In this document: piece after piece, positions 9,796 through 24,321 of the stretch
Numbering within the stretch: the first letter of the stretch is position 1
Layout: each line of letters begins with the position of its first letter
DNA from: Parietaria judaica
Taxonomy: Eukaryota > Streptophyta > Magnoliopsida > Rosales > Urticaceae
Length of the DNA: 64,000 bases
Direction of reading: 5' to 3'
NCBI GenBank assembly: GCA_954871525.1
Contig: OX940871.1
Location: 13,980,532 to 14,044,531 of the forward strand
Notes under the pieces: generated by a model
Database searches by the model: none
Seen by the model: only the letters and a program-made list of their open reading frames with translations
What the model was told of the DNA's origin: nothing
Program-made: the position numbers and the translations under genes

Positions 9796-11408
9796 GAGTT
9801 CAAATTTTTACTTAAAAACTACATCGAATAGGTTTTAAAACATAATTCCTGATACTTATCAATATTTTTAAAACTATATTAATGGTATTGAGCACTTAAA
9901 AAGTTTGTTTTGCGAGTTCACATTTTTGCTTTAAAACTAAGTTTTATAGGTTTCGAAACATAGTTTTTGACCCATCTCCATTAAATTTACACTATATTTA
10001 GGGAAAATTAGTACATAAAAATTTGGTTTGCGAGTTCACCATTTTTGCGTAAAAACTAAGCCGAATTGGTTTCGAAACATAACTCGCGACCCGTATCCAT
10101 TATTATAACAATATTTTAAGGTTATTGAGCACATAAAAAGTTTGTTTTAAGAGTTCACATTTTTTCGTAAAAACTAAGTCGAATAGGTTTCGAAACATAG
10201 TTCGTGACCCATACATTGTTCTAACACTATATTAAGTCTATTGGGCACATAAAAACTTTCCTTATCGAGTTTATATTTTTGCGTAAAAGCTAAATCGGAT
10301 ACGTTTCGAAACATAGTTCACGACCCATATCCATTTATTTAATACTATATTAAAGGGTATGCACAACATAAAAAGTTTATTTTGCGAGTTCAATTTTTCC
10401 CCCAAAAACTAAGTCGAATAGAATTCGAAACATAGTTTGTGACCCATATCCATCATTTTAAGACTATATTTAGGGTTTTGAGAACATAAGAAATTTGTTT
10501 CCCGAGTTCACATTTTTGCGTAAAAACTAAGTCGAATAGGTTACGAAATATAGTTCATGACCCATATCCATTGTTTTAAACACTACATTAAGGGTATTGA
10601 GCACATTAAAAGTTTGGTTTGGGAGTTCACATTTTCGTGATCCTTGTACATTGTTTTAAACACTATATTATGGATATTGAGCACTTAAAAAGTTTGTTTT
10701 GCGACTTCACATTTTGGCTTAAAAACTAAGTTGAATAAGTTTCGAAACATAGTTCTTGACCCATGTCCATTCATTTTACACTATATTTAGTGAAATTAGA
10801 ACATAAAAAGTTTGGTTTGCGAGTTCACAATATTTTCTTAAAAACTAAGCCGAATTGGTTTCGAAACATAACTCGCGACCCGTATCCATTATTTTAACAA
10901 TATTTTAAGGGTATTGAGCACTTAAAAAGTTTGTTTTAAGAGTTCACATTTTTTCGTAAAAACTAAGTCGAATAGGTTTCGAAATATAGTTCGTGAACCA
11001 TATTCATTAATCTAACACTATATTAAGGGTATTGAGCACATAAAAATTTCTTTTGCGAGTTTGCATTTTTGAGTAAAAAATAAGTCGAATAAGTTTCGAA
11101 ACATAGTTAATGACCCATATCTATTAATCTAACACTATATTAAGGGTATTGATCACATTAAAATATAATTTTGCGTGTTCACATTTTTTCCCAAAAACTA
11201 AGTCGAATAGTATTCGAAACATATTTTTTGACCCATATCCATCGTTTTAACACTATATTTAGGGTTATTAGAACATAAGAAATTTGTTTCGCGAGTTCAT
11301 ATTTTGCGGAAAACCTAAGTCGAATAGGATACGAAACATAGTTCATGACCCATATCAATTGTTTTAACACTATATTATGGGTATTGAGCACATAAGAAGT
11401 TTTTTTTC
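9796..11408 (+). repeat. HOR unit A7 (1613 bp)
   Basis: It is a near copy of A6 through M1-M6 (CGAAACATAG in M4, GTATGCACAAC in M5). It differs in having GACTTCAC in M9 and GAGTTTGCATTT in M12. Confidence 0.95.
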
Positions 11409-13022
11409 GAGTTCAAATTTTTACTTAAAAACTACATCGAATAGGTTTTAAAACATAATTCCTGATACTTATCAATATTTTTAAAACTATATTAATGGTA
11501 TTGAGCACTTAAAATGTTTGTTTTGCGAGTTCACATTTTTGCTTTAAAACTAAGTTTTATAGGTTTCGAAACATAGTTTTCGACACATCTCCATTAAATT
11601 TACACTATATTTAGGGAAAATTAGTACATAAAAATTTGGTTTGCGAGTTCACCATTTTTGCGTAAAAACTAAGCCGAATTGGTTTCGAAACATAACTCGC
11701 GACCCGTATCCATTATTATAACAATATTTTAAGGTTATTGAGCACATAAAAAGTTTATTTTAAGAGTTCACATTTTTTCGTAAAAACTAAGTCGAATAGG
11801 TTTCGAAATATAGTTCGTGACCCATACATTGTTCTAACACTATATTAAGTCTATTGGGCACATAAAAACTTTCCTTATCGAGTTTATATTTTTGCGTAAA
11901 AGCTAAATCGGATACGTTTCGAAACATAGTTCACGACCCATATCCATTTATTTAATACTATATTAAAGGGTATGGACAACATAAAAAGTTTATTTTGCGA
12001 GTTCAATTTTTCCCCCAAAAACTAAGTCGAATAGAATTCGAAACATAGTTTGTGACCCATATCCATCATTTTAAGACTATATTTAGGGTTTTGAGAACAT
12101 AAGAAATTTGTTTCCCGAGTTCACATTTTTGCGTAAAAACTAAGTCGAATAGGTTACGAAATATAGTTCATGACCCATATCCATTGTTTTAAACACTACA
12201 TTAAGGGTATTGAGCACATTAAAAGTTTGGTTTGGGAGTTCACATTTTCGTGATCCTTGTACATTGTTTTAAACACTATATTATGGATATTGAGCACTTA
12301 AAAAGTTTGTTTTGCGAGTTCACATTTTGGCTTAAAAACTAAGTTGAATAAGTTTCGAAACATAGTTCTTGACCCATGTCCATTCATTTTACACTATATT
12401 TAGTGAAATTAGAACATAAAAAGTTTGGTTTGCGAGTTCACAATATTTTCTTAAAAACTAAGCCGAATTGGTTTCGAAACATAACTCGCGACCCGTATCC
12501 ATTATTCTAACAATATTTTAATGGTATTGAGCACTTAAAAAGTTTGTTTTAAGAGTTCACATTTTTTCGTAAAAACTAAGTCGAATAGGTTTCGAAATAT
12601 AGTTCGTGAACCATATTCATTAATCTAACACTATATTAAGGGTATTGAGCACATAAAAATTTCTTTTGCGAGTTCGCATTTTTGAGTAAAAATTAAGTAG
12701 AATAAGTTTCGAAACATAGTTAATGACCCATATCTATTAATCTAACACTATATTAAGGGTATTGATCACATTAAAATATAATTTTGCGTGTTCACATTTT
12801 TTCCCAAAAACTAAGTCGAATAGTATTCGAAACATATTTTTTGACCCATATCCATCGTTTTAACACTATATTTAGGGTTATTAGAACATAAGAATTTTGT
12901 TTCGCGAGTTCATATTTTGCGTAAAACCTATGTCGAACAGGATACGAAACATAGTTCATGACCCATATCAATTGTTTTAACACTATATTAAGGGTATTGA
13001 GCACATAAGAAGTTTTTTTTTC
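11409..13022 (+). repeat. HOR unit A8 (1614 bp), start of the A2 subtype
   Basis: From M10 onward a new set of variants appears: TTATTCTAAC in M10, AAAATTAAGTAGAATAAG in M12, ATAAGAATTTTG in M13 and CCTATGTCGAACAGG in M14. These mark many units up to about 30.7 kb. The first half has TTAAAATGTTTG and TTCGACACATC. Confidence 0.95.
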
Positions 13023-14636
13023 GAGTTCAAATTTTTACTTAAAAACTACATCGAATAGGTTTTAAAACATAATTCCTGATACTTATCAATATTTTTAAAA
13101 CTATATTAATGGTATTGAGCACTTAAAAAGTTTGTTTTGCGAGTTCACATTTTTGCTTAAAAACTAAGTTTATAGGTTTCGAAACATAGTTTTTGACCCA
13201 TCTCCATTAATTTTACACTCTATTTAGGGAAAATTAGTACATAAAAATTTTGTTTGCGAGTTCACCATTTTTGCGTAAAAACTATGCCGAATTGGTTTCG
13301 AAACATAACTCGCGACCCGTATCCATTATTATAACAATATTTTAAGGTTATTGAGCACATAAAAAGTTTGTTTTAAGAGTTCACATTTTTTCGTAAAAAC
13401 TAAGTCGAATAGGTTTCGAAATATAGTTCGTGACCCATACATTGTTCTAACACTATATTAAGTCTATTGGGCACATAAAAACTTTCCTTATCGAGTTTAT
13501 ATTTTTGCGTAAAAGCTAAATCGGATACGTTTCGAAACATAGTTCACGACCCATATCCATTTATTTAATACTATATTAAAGGGTATAGACAACATAAAAA
13601 GTTTATTTTGCGAGTTCAATTTTTCCCCCAAAAACTAAGTCGAATAGAATTCGAAACATAGTTTGTGACCCATATCCATCATTTTAAGACTATATTTAGG
13701 GTTTTGAGAACATAAGAAATTTGTTTCGCGAGTTCACATTTTTGCGTAAAAACTAAGTCGAATAGGTCACGAAATATAGTTCATGACCCATATCCATTGT
13801 TTTAAACACTACATTAAGGGTATTGAGCACATTAAAAAATTTTGTTTGGGAGTTCACATTTTCGTGATCCTTGTACATTGTTTTAAACACTATATTATGG
13901 ATATTGAGCACTTAAAAAGTTTGTTTTGCGACTTCACATTTTGGCTTAAAAACTAAGTTGAATAAGTTTCGAAACATAGTTCTTGACCCATGTCCATTCA
14001 TTTTACACTATATTTAGTGAAATTAGAACATAAAAAGTTTGGTTTGCGAGTTCACAATATTTTCTTAAAAACTAAGCCGAATTGGTTTCGAAACATAACT
14101 CGCGACCCGTATCCATTATTCTAACAATATTTTAAGGGTATTGAGCACTTAAAAAGTTTGTTTTAAGAGTTCACATTTTTTCGTAAAAACTAAGTCGAAT
14201 AGGTTTCGAAATATAGTTCGTGAACCATATTCATTAATCTAACACTATATTAAGGGTATTGAGCACATAAAAATTTCTTTTGCGAGTTCGCATTTTTGAG
14301 TAAAAATTAAGTAGAATAAGTTTCGAAACATAGTTAATGACCCATATCTATTAATCTAACACTATATTAAGGGTATTGATCACATTAAAATATAATTTTG
14401 CGTGTTCACATTTTTTCCCAAAAACTAAGTCGAATAGTATTCGAAACATATTTTTTGACCCATATCCATCGTTTTAACACTATATTTAGGGTTATTAGAA
14501 CATAAGAATTTTGTTTCGCGAGTTCATATTTTGCGTAAAACCTATGTCGAACAGGATACGAAACATAGTTCATGACCCATATCAATTGTTTTAACACTAT
14601 ATTAAGGGTATTGAGCACATAAGAAGTTTTTTTTTC
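13023..14636 (+). repeat. HOR unit A9 (1614 bp), with a patch matching block B
   Basis: M2 and early M3 carry four rare changes (AAGTTTATAGG, ACACTCTATTT, AAAAATTTTGTTTGC, ACTATGCCG) otherwise found together only near 38.75-38.89 kb. The rest is block A sequence with A2-subtype variants. It also has AGGTCACGAAAT and ATTAAAAAATTTTG in M7. Confidence 0.94.
13153..13290 (+). repeat. Short patch in unit A9 identical in rare variants to unit B3
   Basis: Four uncommon states are linked here: a T lost in AAGTTTATAGG, ACACTCTATTT, AAAAATTTTGTTTGC and ACTATGCCG. The same four occur together at about 38750-38890. Block A sequence flanks it: TTAATGGTATTG upstream and TTATTATAAC downstream. Confidence 0.82.
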
Positions 14637-16250
14637 GAGTTCAAATTTTTACTTAAAAACTACATCGAATAGGTTTTAAAACATAATTCCTGATACTTAT
14701 CAATATTTTTAAAACTATATTAATGGTATTGAGCACTTAAAAAGTTTGTTTTGCGAGTTCACATTTTTGCTTTAAAACTAAGTTTTATAGGTTTCGAAAC
14801 ATAGTTTTTGACCCATCTCCATTAAATTTACACTATATTTAGGGAAAATTAGTACATAAAAATTTGGTTTGCGAGTTCACCATTTTTGCGTAAAAACTAA
14901 GCCGAATAGGTTTCGAAACATAACTCGCGACCCGTATCCATTATTATAACAATATTTTAAGGTTATTGAGCACATAAAAAGTTTGTTTTAAGAGTTCACA
15001 TTTTTTCGTAAAAACTAAGTCGAATAGGTTTCGAAATATAGTTCGTGACCCATACATTGTTCTAACACTATATTAAGTCTATTGGGCACATAAAAACTTT
15101 CCTTATCGAGTTTATATTTTTGCGTAAAAGCTAAATCGGATACGTTTCGAAACATAGTTCACGACCCATATCCATTTATTTAATACTATATTAAAGGGTA
15201 TGGACAACATAAAAAGTTTATTTTGCGAGTTCAATTTTTCCCCCAAAAACTAAGTCGAATAGAATTCGAAACATAGTTTGTGACCCATATCCATCATTTT
15301 AAGACTATATTTAATGTTTTGAGAACATAAGAAATTTGTTTCCCGAGTTCACATTTTTGCGTAAAAACTAAGTCGAATAGGTTACGAAATATAGTTCATG
15401 ACCCATATCCATTGTTTTAAACACTACATTAAGGGTATTTAGCACATTAAAAGTTTGGTTTGGGAGTTCACATTTTCGTGATCCTTGTACATTGTTTTAA
15501 ACACTATATTATGGATATTGAGCACTTAAAAAGTTTGTTTTGCGACTTCACATTTTGGCTTAAAAACTAAGTTGAATAAGTTTCGAAACATAGTTCTTGA
15601 CCCATGTCCATTCATTTTACACTATATTTAGTGAAATTAGAACATAAAAAGTTTGGTTTGCGAGTTCACAATATTTTCTTAAAAACTAAGCCGAATTGGT
15701 TTCGAAACATAACTCGCGACCCGTATCCATTATTCTAACAATATTTTAAGGGTATTGAGCACTTAAAAAGTTTGTTTTAAGAGTTCACATTTTTTCGTAA
15801 AAACTAAGTCGAATAGGTTTCGAAATATAGTTCGTGAACCATATTCATTAATCTAATACTATATTAAGGGTATTGAGCACATAAAAATTTCTTTTGCGAG
15901 TTCGCATTTTTGAGTAAAAATTAAGTAGAATAAGTTTCGAAACATAGTTAATGACCCATATCTATTAATCTAACACTATATTAAGGGTATTGATCACATT
16001 AAAATATAATTTTGCGTGTTCACATTTTTTCCCAAAAACTAAGTCGAATAGTATTCGAAACATATTTTTTGACCCATATCCATCGTTTTAACACTATATT
16101 TAGGGTTATTAGAACATAAGAATTTTGTTTCGCGAGTTCATATTTTGCGTAAAACCTATGTCGAACAGGATACGAAACATAGTTCATGACCCATATCAAT
16201 TGTTTTAACACTATATTAAGGGTATTGAGCACATAAGAAGTTTTTTTTTC
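14637..16250 (+). repeat. HOR unit A10 (1614 bp)
   Basis: Rare variants are GCCGAATAGG in M3, TTTAATGTTTTGAG in M6, GGTATTTAGCAC in M7 and TCTAATACTAT in M11. It keeps the A2-subtype variants in M10, M12, M13 and M14. Confidence 0.95.
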
Positions 16251-17863
16251 GAGTTCAAATTTTTACTTAAAAACTACATCGAATAGGTTTTAAAACATAA
16301 TTCCTGATACTTATCAATATTTTTAAAACTATATTAATGGTATTGAGCACTTAAAAAGTTTGTTTTGCGAGTTCACATTTTTGCTTTAAAACTAAGTTTT
16401 ATAGGTTTCGAAACATAGTTTTTGACCCATCTCCATTAAATTTACACTATATTTAGGGAAAATTAGTACATAAAAATTTGGTTTGCGAGTTCACCATTTT
16501 TGCGTAAAAACTAAGCCGAATTGGTTTCGAAACATAACTCGCGACCCGTATCCATTATTATAACAATATTTTAAGGTTATTGAGAACATAAAAAGTTTGT
16601 TTTAAGAGTTCACATTTTTTCGTAAAAACTAAGTCGAATAGGTTTCGAAATATAGTTCGTGACCCATACATTGTTCTAACACTATATTAAGTCTATTGGG
16701 CACATAAAAACTTTCCTTATCGAGTTTATATTTTTGCGTAAAAGCTAAATCGGATACGTTTCGAAACATAGTTCACGACCCATATCCATTTATTCAATAC
16801 TATATTAAAGGGTATGGACAATATAAAAAGTTTATTTTGCGAGTTCAATTTTTCCCCCAAAAACTAAGTCGAATAGAATTCGAAACATAGTTTGTGACCC
16901 ATATCCATCATTTTAAGACTATATTTAGGGTTTTGAGAACATAAGAAATTTGTTTCCCGAGTTCACATTTTTGCGTAAAAACTAAGTCGAATAGGTTACG
17001 AAATATAGTTCATGACCCATATCCATTGTTTTAAACACTACATTAAGGGTATTGAGCACATTAAAAGTTTGGTTTGGGAGTTCACATTTTCGTGATCCTT
17101 GTACATTGTTTTAAACACTATATTATGGATATTGAGCACTTAAAAAGTTTGTTTTGCGACTTCACATTTTGGCTTAAAAACTAAGTTGAATAAGTTTCGA
17201 AACATAGTTCTTGACCCATGTCCATTCATTTTACACTATATTTAGTGAAATTAGAACATAAAAAGTTTGTTTGCGAGTTCACAATATTTTCTTAAAAACT
17301 AAGCCGAATTGGTTTCGAAACATAACTCGCGACCCGTATCCATTATTTTAACAATATTTTAAGGGTATTGAGCACTTAAAAAGTTTGTTTTAAGAGTTCA
17401 CATTTTTTCGTAAAAACTAAGTCGAATAGGTTTCGAAATATAGTTCGTGAACCATATTCATTAATCTAACACTATATTAAGGGTATTGAGCACATAAAAA
17501 TTTCTTTTACGAGTTCGCATTTTTGAGTAAAAAATAAGTCGAATAAGTTTCGAAACATAGTTAATGACCCATATCTATTAATCTAACACTATATTAAGGG
17601 TATTGATCACATTAAAATATAATTTTGCGTGTTCACATTTTTTCCCAAAAACTAAGTCGAATAGTATTCGAAACATATTTTTTGACCCATATCCATCGTT
17701 TTACCACTATATTTAAGGTTATTAGAACATAAGAAATTTGTTTCGCGAGTTCATATTTTGCGTAAAACCTATGTCGAACAGGATACGAAACATAGTTCAT
17801 GACGCATATCAATTGTTTTAACACTATATTAAGGGTATTGAGCACATAAGAAGTTTTTTTTTC
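16251..17863 (+). repeat. HOR unit A11 (1613 bp)
   Basis: It has ATTGAGAACAT in M3, TTATTCAATAC and GACAATATAAAAAG in M5, and a lost G in the M9 tail. All four recur in the unit at 21093. Its M13-M14 (TTACCACTATATTTAAGG, GACGCATATC) instead match the units near 25.8-29.1 kb. Confidence 0.95.
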
Positions 17864-19478
17864 GAGTTCAAATTTTTACTTAAAAACTACATCGAATAGG
17901 TTTTAAAACATAATTCCTGATACTTATCAATATTTTTAAAACTATATTAATGGTATTGAGCACTTAAAAAGTTTGTTTTGCGAGTTCACATTTTTGCTTT
18001 AAAACTAAGTTTTATAGGTTTCGAAACATAGTTTTCGACCCATCTCCATTAAATTTACACTATATTTAGGGAAAATTAGTACATAAAAATTTGGTTTGCG
18101 AGTTCACCATTTTTGCGTAAAAACTAAGCCGAATTGGTTTCGAAACATAACTCGCGACCCGTATCCATTATTATAACAATATTTTAAGGTTATTGAGCAC
18201 ATAAAAAGTTTGTTTTAAGAGTTCACATTTTTTCGTAAAAACTAAGTCGAATAGGTTTCGAAATATAGTTCGTGACCCATACATTGTTCTAACACTATAT
18301 TAAGTCTATTGGGCACAGAAAAACTTTCCTTATCGAGTTTATATTTTTGCGTAAAAGCTAAATCGGATACGTTTCGAAACATAGTTCACGACCCATATCC
18401 ATTTATTTAATACTATATTAAAGGGTATAGACAACATAAAAAGTTTATTTTGCGAGTTCAATTTTTCCCCCAAAAACTAAGTCGAATAGAATTCGAAACA
18501 TAGTTTGTGACCCATATCCATCATTTTAAGACTATATATTAGGGTTTTGAGAACATAAGAAATTTGTTTCGCGAGTTCACATTTTTGCGTAAAAACTAAG
18601 TCGAATAGGTTACGAAATATAGTTCATGACCCATATCCATTGTTTTAAACACTACATTAAGGGTATTGAGCACATTAAAAGTTCGGTTTGGGAGTTCACA
18701 TTTTCGTGATCTTTGTACATTGTTTTAAACACTATATTATGGATATTGAGCACTTAAAAAGTTTGTTTTGCGACTTCACATTTTGGCTTAAAAACTAAGT
18801 TGAATAAGTTTCGAAACATAGTTCTTGACCCATGTCCATTCATTTTACACTATATTTAGTGAAATTAGAACATAAAAAGTTTGGTTTGCGAGTTCACAAT
18901 ATTTTCTTAAAAACTAAGCCGAATTGGTTTCGAAACATAACTCGCGACCCGTATCCATTATTCTAACAATATTTTAAGGGTATTGAGCACTTAAAAAGTT
19001 TGTTTTAAGAGTTCACATTTTTTCGTAAAAACTAAGTCGAATAGGTTTCGAAATATAGTTCGTGAACCATATTCATTAATCTAACACTATATTAAGGGTA
19101 TTGAGCACATAAAAATTTCTTTTGCGAGTTCGCATTTTTGAGTAAAAATTAAGTAGAATAAGTTTCGAAACATAGTTAATGACCCATATCTATTAATCTA
19201 ACACTATATTAAGGGTATTGATCACATTAAAATATAATTTTGCGTGTTCACATTTTTTCCCAAAAACTAAGTCGAATAGTATTCGAAACATATTTTTTGA
19301 CCCATATCCATCGTTTTAACACTATATTTAGGGTTATTAGAACATAAGAATTTTGTTTCGCGAGTTCATATTTTGCGTAAAACCTATGTCGAACAGGATA
19401 CGAAACATAGTTCATGACCCATATCAATTGTTTTAACACTATATTAAGGGTATTGAGCACATAAGAAGTTTTTTTTTC
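17864..19478 (+). repeat. HOR unit A12 (1615 bp)
   Basis: Variants GGGCACAGAAAAAC in M4, ACTATATATTAGGG in M6, AAGTTCGGTTTGGG in M7 and GATCTTTGTAC in M8 recur in the units at 27550 and 29165. M10-M14 are of the A2 subtype. Confidence 0.95.
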
Positions 19479-21092
19479 GAGTTCAAATTTTTACTTAAAA
19501 ACTACATCGAATAGGTTTTAAAACATAATTCCTGATACTTATCAATATTTTTAAAACTATATTAATGGTATTGAGCACTTAAAAAGTTTGTTTTGCGAGT
19601 TCACATTTTTGCTTTAAAACTAAGTTTTATAGGTTTCGAAACATAGTTTTTGACCCATCTCCATTAAATTTACACTATATTTAGGGAAAATTAGTACATA
19701 AAAATTTGGTTTGCGAGTTCACCATTTTTGCGTAAAAACTAAGCCGAATTGGTTTCGAAACATAACTCGCGACCCGTATCCATTATTATAACAATATTTT
19801 AAGGTTATTGAGCACATAAAAAGTTTGTTTTAAGAGTTCACATTTTTTCGTAAAAACTAAGTCGAATAGGTTTCGAAATATAGTTCGTGACCCATACATT
19901 GTTCTAACACTATATTAAGTCTATTGGGCACATAAAAACTTTCCTTATCGAGTTTATATTTTTGCGTAAAAGCTAAATCGGATACGTTTCGAAACATAGT
20001 TCACGACCCATATCCATTTATTTAATACTATATTAAAGGGTATAGACAACATAAAAAGTTTATTTTGCGAGTTCAATTTTTCCCCCAAAAACTAAGTCGA
20101 ATAGAATTCGAAATATAGTTTGTGACCCATATCCATCATTTTAACACTATATTTAGGGTTTTGAGAACATAAGAAATTTGTTTCGCGAGTTCACATTTTT
20201 GCGTAAAAACTAAGTCGAATAGGTTACAAAATATAGTTCATGACCCATATCCATTGTTTTAAACACTACATTAAGGGTATTGAGCACATTAAAAGTTTTG
20301 TTTGGGAGTTCACATTTTCGTGATCCTTGTACATTGTTTTAAACACTATATTATGGATATTGAGCACTTAAAAAGTTTGTTTTGCGAGTTCACATTTTGG
20401 CTTAAAAACTAAGTTGAATAAGTTTCGAAACATAGTTCTTGACCCATGTCCATTCATTTTACACTATATTTAGTGAAATTAGAACATAAAAAGTTTAGTT
20501 TGCGAGTTCACAATATTTTCTTAAAAACTAAGCCGAATTGGTTTCGAAACATAACTCGCGACCCGTATCCATTATTTTAACAATATTTTAAGGGTATTGA
20601 GCACTTAAAAAGTTTGTTTTAAGAGTTCACATTTTTTCGTAAAAACTAAGTCGAATAGGTTTCGAAATATAGTTCGTGAACCATATTCATTAATCTAACA
20701 CTATATTAAGGGTATTGAGCACATAAAAATTTCTTTTACGAGTTCGCATTTTTGAGTAAAAAATAAGTCGAATAAGTTTCGAAACATAGTTAATGACCCA
20801 TATCTATTAATCTAACACTATATTAAGGGTATTGATCACATTAAAATATAATTTTGCGTGTTCACATTTTTTCCCAAAAACTAAGTCGAATAGTATTCGA
20901 AACATATTTTTTGACCCATATCCATCGTTTTAACACTATATTTAGGGTTATTAGAACATAAGAATTTTGTTTCGCGAGTTCATATTTTGCGTAAAACCTA
21001 TGTCGAACAGGATACGAAACATAGTTCATGACCCATATCAATTGTTTTAACACTATATTAAGGGTATTGAGCACATAAGAAGTTTTTTTTTC
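19479..21092 (+). repeat. HOR unit A13 (1614 bp)
   Basis: M6 has CGAAATATAGTTTG and TTTTAACACTAT, and M7 has GGTTACAAAAT and GTTTTGTTTGGG. M9 ends TTTAGTTTGCG, and M11 ends CTTTTACGAG. Confidence 0.95.
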
Positions 21093-22706
21093 GAGTTCAA
21101 ATTTTTACTTAAAAACTACATCGAATAGGTTTTAAAACATAATTCCTGATACTTATCAATATTTTTAAAACTATATTAATGGTATTGAGCACTTAAAACG
21201 TTTGTTTTGCGAGTTCACATTTTTGCTTTAAAACTAAGTTTTATAGGTTTCGAAACATAGTTTTCGACCCATCTCCATTAAATTTACACTATATTTAGGG
21301 AAAATTAGTACATAAAAATTTGGTTTGCGAGTTCACCATTTTTGCGTAAAAACTAAGCCGAATTGGTTTCGAAACATAACTCGCGACCCGTATCCATTAT
21401 TATAACAATATTTTAAGGTTATTGAGAACATAAAAAGTTTGTTTTAAGAGTTCACATTTTTTCGTAAAAACTAAGTCGAATAGGTTTCGAAATATAGTTC
21501 GTGACCCATACATTGTTCTAACACTATATTAAGTCTATTGGGCACATAAAAACTTTCCTTATCGAGTTTATATTTTTGCGTAAAAGCTAAATCGGATACG
21601 TTTCGAAACATAGTTCACGACCCATATCCATTTATTCAATACTATATTAAAGGGTATGGACAATATAAAAAGTTTATTTTGCGAGTTCAATTTTTCCCCC
21701 AAAAACTAAGTCGAATAGAATTCGAAACATAGTTTGTGACCCATATCCATCATTTTAAGACTATATTTAGGGTTTTGAGAACATAAGAAATTTGTTTCCC
21801 GAGTTCACATTTTTGCGTAAAAACTAAGTCGAATAGGTTACGAAATATAGTTCATGACCCATATCCATTGTTTTAAACACTACATTAAGGGTATTGAGCA
21901 CATTAAAAGTTTGGTTTGGGAGTTCACATTTTCGTGATCCTTGTACATTGTTTTAAACACTATATTATGGATATTGAGCACTTAAAAAGTTTGTTTTGCG
22001 ACTTCACATTTTGGCTTAAAAACTAAGTTGAATAAGTTTCGAAACATAGTTCTTGACCCATGTCCATTCATTTTACACTATATTTAGTGAAATTAGAACA
22101 TAAAAAGTTTGTTTGCGAGTTCACAATATTTTCTTAAAAACTAAGCCGAATTGGTTTCGAAACATAACTCGCGACCCGTATCCATTATTTTAACAATATT
22201 TTAAGGGTATTGAGCACTTAAAAAGTTTGTTTTAAGAGTTCACATTTTTTCGTAAAAACTAAGTCGAATAGGTTTCGAAATATAGTTCGTGAACCATATT
22301 CATTAATCTAACACTATATTAAGGGTATTGAGCACATAAAAATTTCTTTTGCGAGTTCGCATTTTTGAGTAAAAAATAAGTCGAATAAGTTTCGAAACAT
22401 AGTTAATGACCCATATCTATTAATCTAACACTATATTAAGGGTATTGATCACATTAAAATATAATTTTGCGTGTTCACATTTTTTCCCAAAAACTAAGTC
22501 GAATAGTATTCGAAACATATTTTTTGACCCATATCCATCGTTTTAACACTATATTTAGGGTTATTAGAACATAAGAATTTTGTTTCGCGAGTTCATATTT
22601 TGCGTAAAACCTATGTCGAACAGGATACGAAACATAGTTCATGACCCATATCAATTGTTTTAACACTATATTAAGGGTATTTAGCACATAAGAAGTTTTT
22701 TTTTTC
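21093..22706 (+). repeat. HOR unit A14 (1614 bp), close copy of A11 in M3-M9
   Basis: It repeats the ATTGAGAACAT, TTATTCAATAC, GACAATAT and M9 G-loss variants of A11, exactly three units upstream. M1 has TTAAAACGTTTG, shared with the unit at 24322. M14 has GGTATTTAGCAC, which removes a GTG codon and lengthens the minus-strand open frame there. Confidence 0.95.
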
Positions 22707-24321
22707 GAGTTCAAATTTTTACTTAAAAACTACATCGAATAGGTTTTAAAACATAATTCCTGATACTTATCAATATTTTTAAAACTATATTAATGGTATT
22801 GAGCACTTAAAAAGTTTGTTTTGCGAGTTCACATTTTTGCTTTAAAACTAAGTTTTATAGGTTTTGAAACATAGTTTTTGACCCATCTCCATTAAATTTA
22901 CACTATATTTAGGGAAAATTAGTACATAAAAATTTGGTTTGCGAGTTCACCATTTTTGCGTAAAAACTAAGCCGAATTGGTTTCGAAACATAACTCGCGA
23001 CCCGTATCCATTATTATAATAATATTTTAAGGTTATTGAGCACATAAAAAGTTTGTTTTAAGAGTTCACATTTTTTCGTAAAAACTATGTCGAATAGGTT
23101 TCGAAATATAGTTCGTGACCCATACATTGTTCTAACACTATATTAAGTCTATTGGGCACATAAAAACTTTCCTTATCGAGTTTATATTTTTGCGTAAAAG
23201 CTAAATCGGATACGTTTCGAAACATAGTTCACGACCCATATCCATTTATTTAATACTATATTAAAGGGTATAGACAACATAAAAAGTTTATTTTGCGAGT
23301 TCAATTTTTCCCCCAAAAACTAAGTCGAATAGAATTCGAAACATAGTTTGTGACCCATATCCATCATTTTAAAACTATATTTAGGGTTTTGAGAACATAA
23401 GAAATTTGTTTCGCGAGTTCACATTTTTGCGTAAAAACTAAGTCGAATAGGTTACGAAATATAGTTCATGACCCATATCCATTGTTTTAAACACTACATT
23501 AAGGGTATTGAGACAAATTAAAAGTTTTGTTTGGGAGTTCACATTTTCGTGATCCTTGTACATTGTTTTAAACACTATATTATGGATATTGAGCACTTAA
23601 AAAGTTTGTTTTGCGACTTCACATTTTGGCTTAAAAACTAAGTTGAATAAGTTTCGAAACATAGTTCTTGACCCATGTCCATTCATTTTACACTATATTT
23701 AGTGAAATTAGAACATAAAAAGTTTAGTTTGCGAGTTCACAATATTTTCTTAAAAACTAAGCCGAATTGGTTTCGAAACATAACTCGCGACCCGTATCCA
23801 TTATTTTAACAATATTTTAAGGGTATTGAGCACTTAAAAAGTTTGTTTTAAGAGTTCACATTTTTTCGTAAAAACTAAGTCGAATAGGTTTCGAAATATA
23901 GTTTGTGAACCATATTCATTAATCTAACACTATATTAAGGGTATTGAGCACATAAAAATTTCTTTTACGAGTTCGCATTTTTGAGTAAAAAATAAGTCGA
24001 ATAAGTTTCGAAACATAGTTAATGACCCATATCTATTAATCTAACACTATATTAAGGGTATTGATCACATTAAAATATAATTTTGCGTGTTCACATTTTT
24101 TCCCAAAAACTAAGTCGAATAGTATTCGAAACATATTTTTTGACCCATATCCATCGTTTTAACACTATATTTAGGGTTATTAGAACATAAGAATTTTGTT
24201 TCGCGAGTTCATATTTTGCGTAAAACCTATGTCGAACAGGATACGAAACATAGTTCATGACCCATATCAATTGTTTTAACACTATATTAAGGGTATTGAG
24301 CACATAAGAAGTTTTTTTTTC
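22707..24321 (+). repeat. HOR unit A15 (1615 bp)
   Basis: Private variants are GGTTTTGAAACAT in M2, ATTATAATAATATT in M3, ACTATGTCGAATAGG in M4, TTTTAAAACTAT in M6 and ATTGAGACAAATT in M7. Confidence 0.95.
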
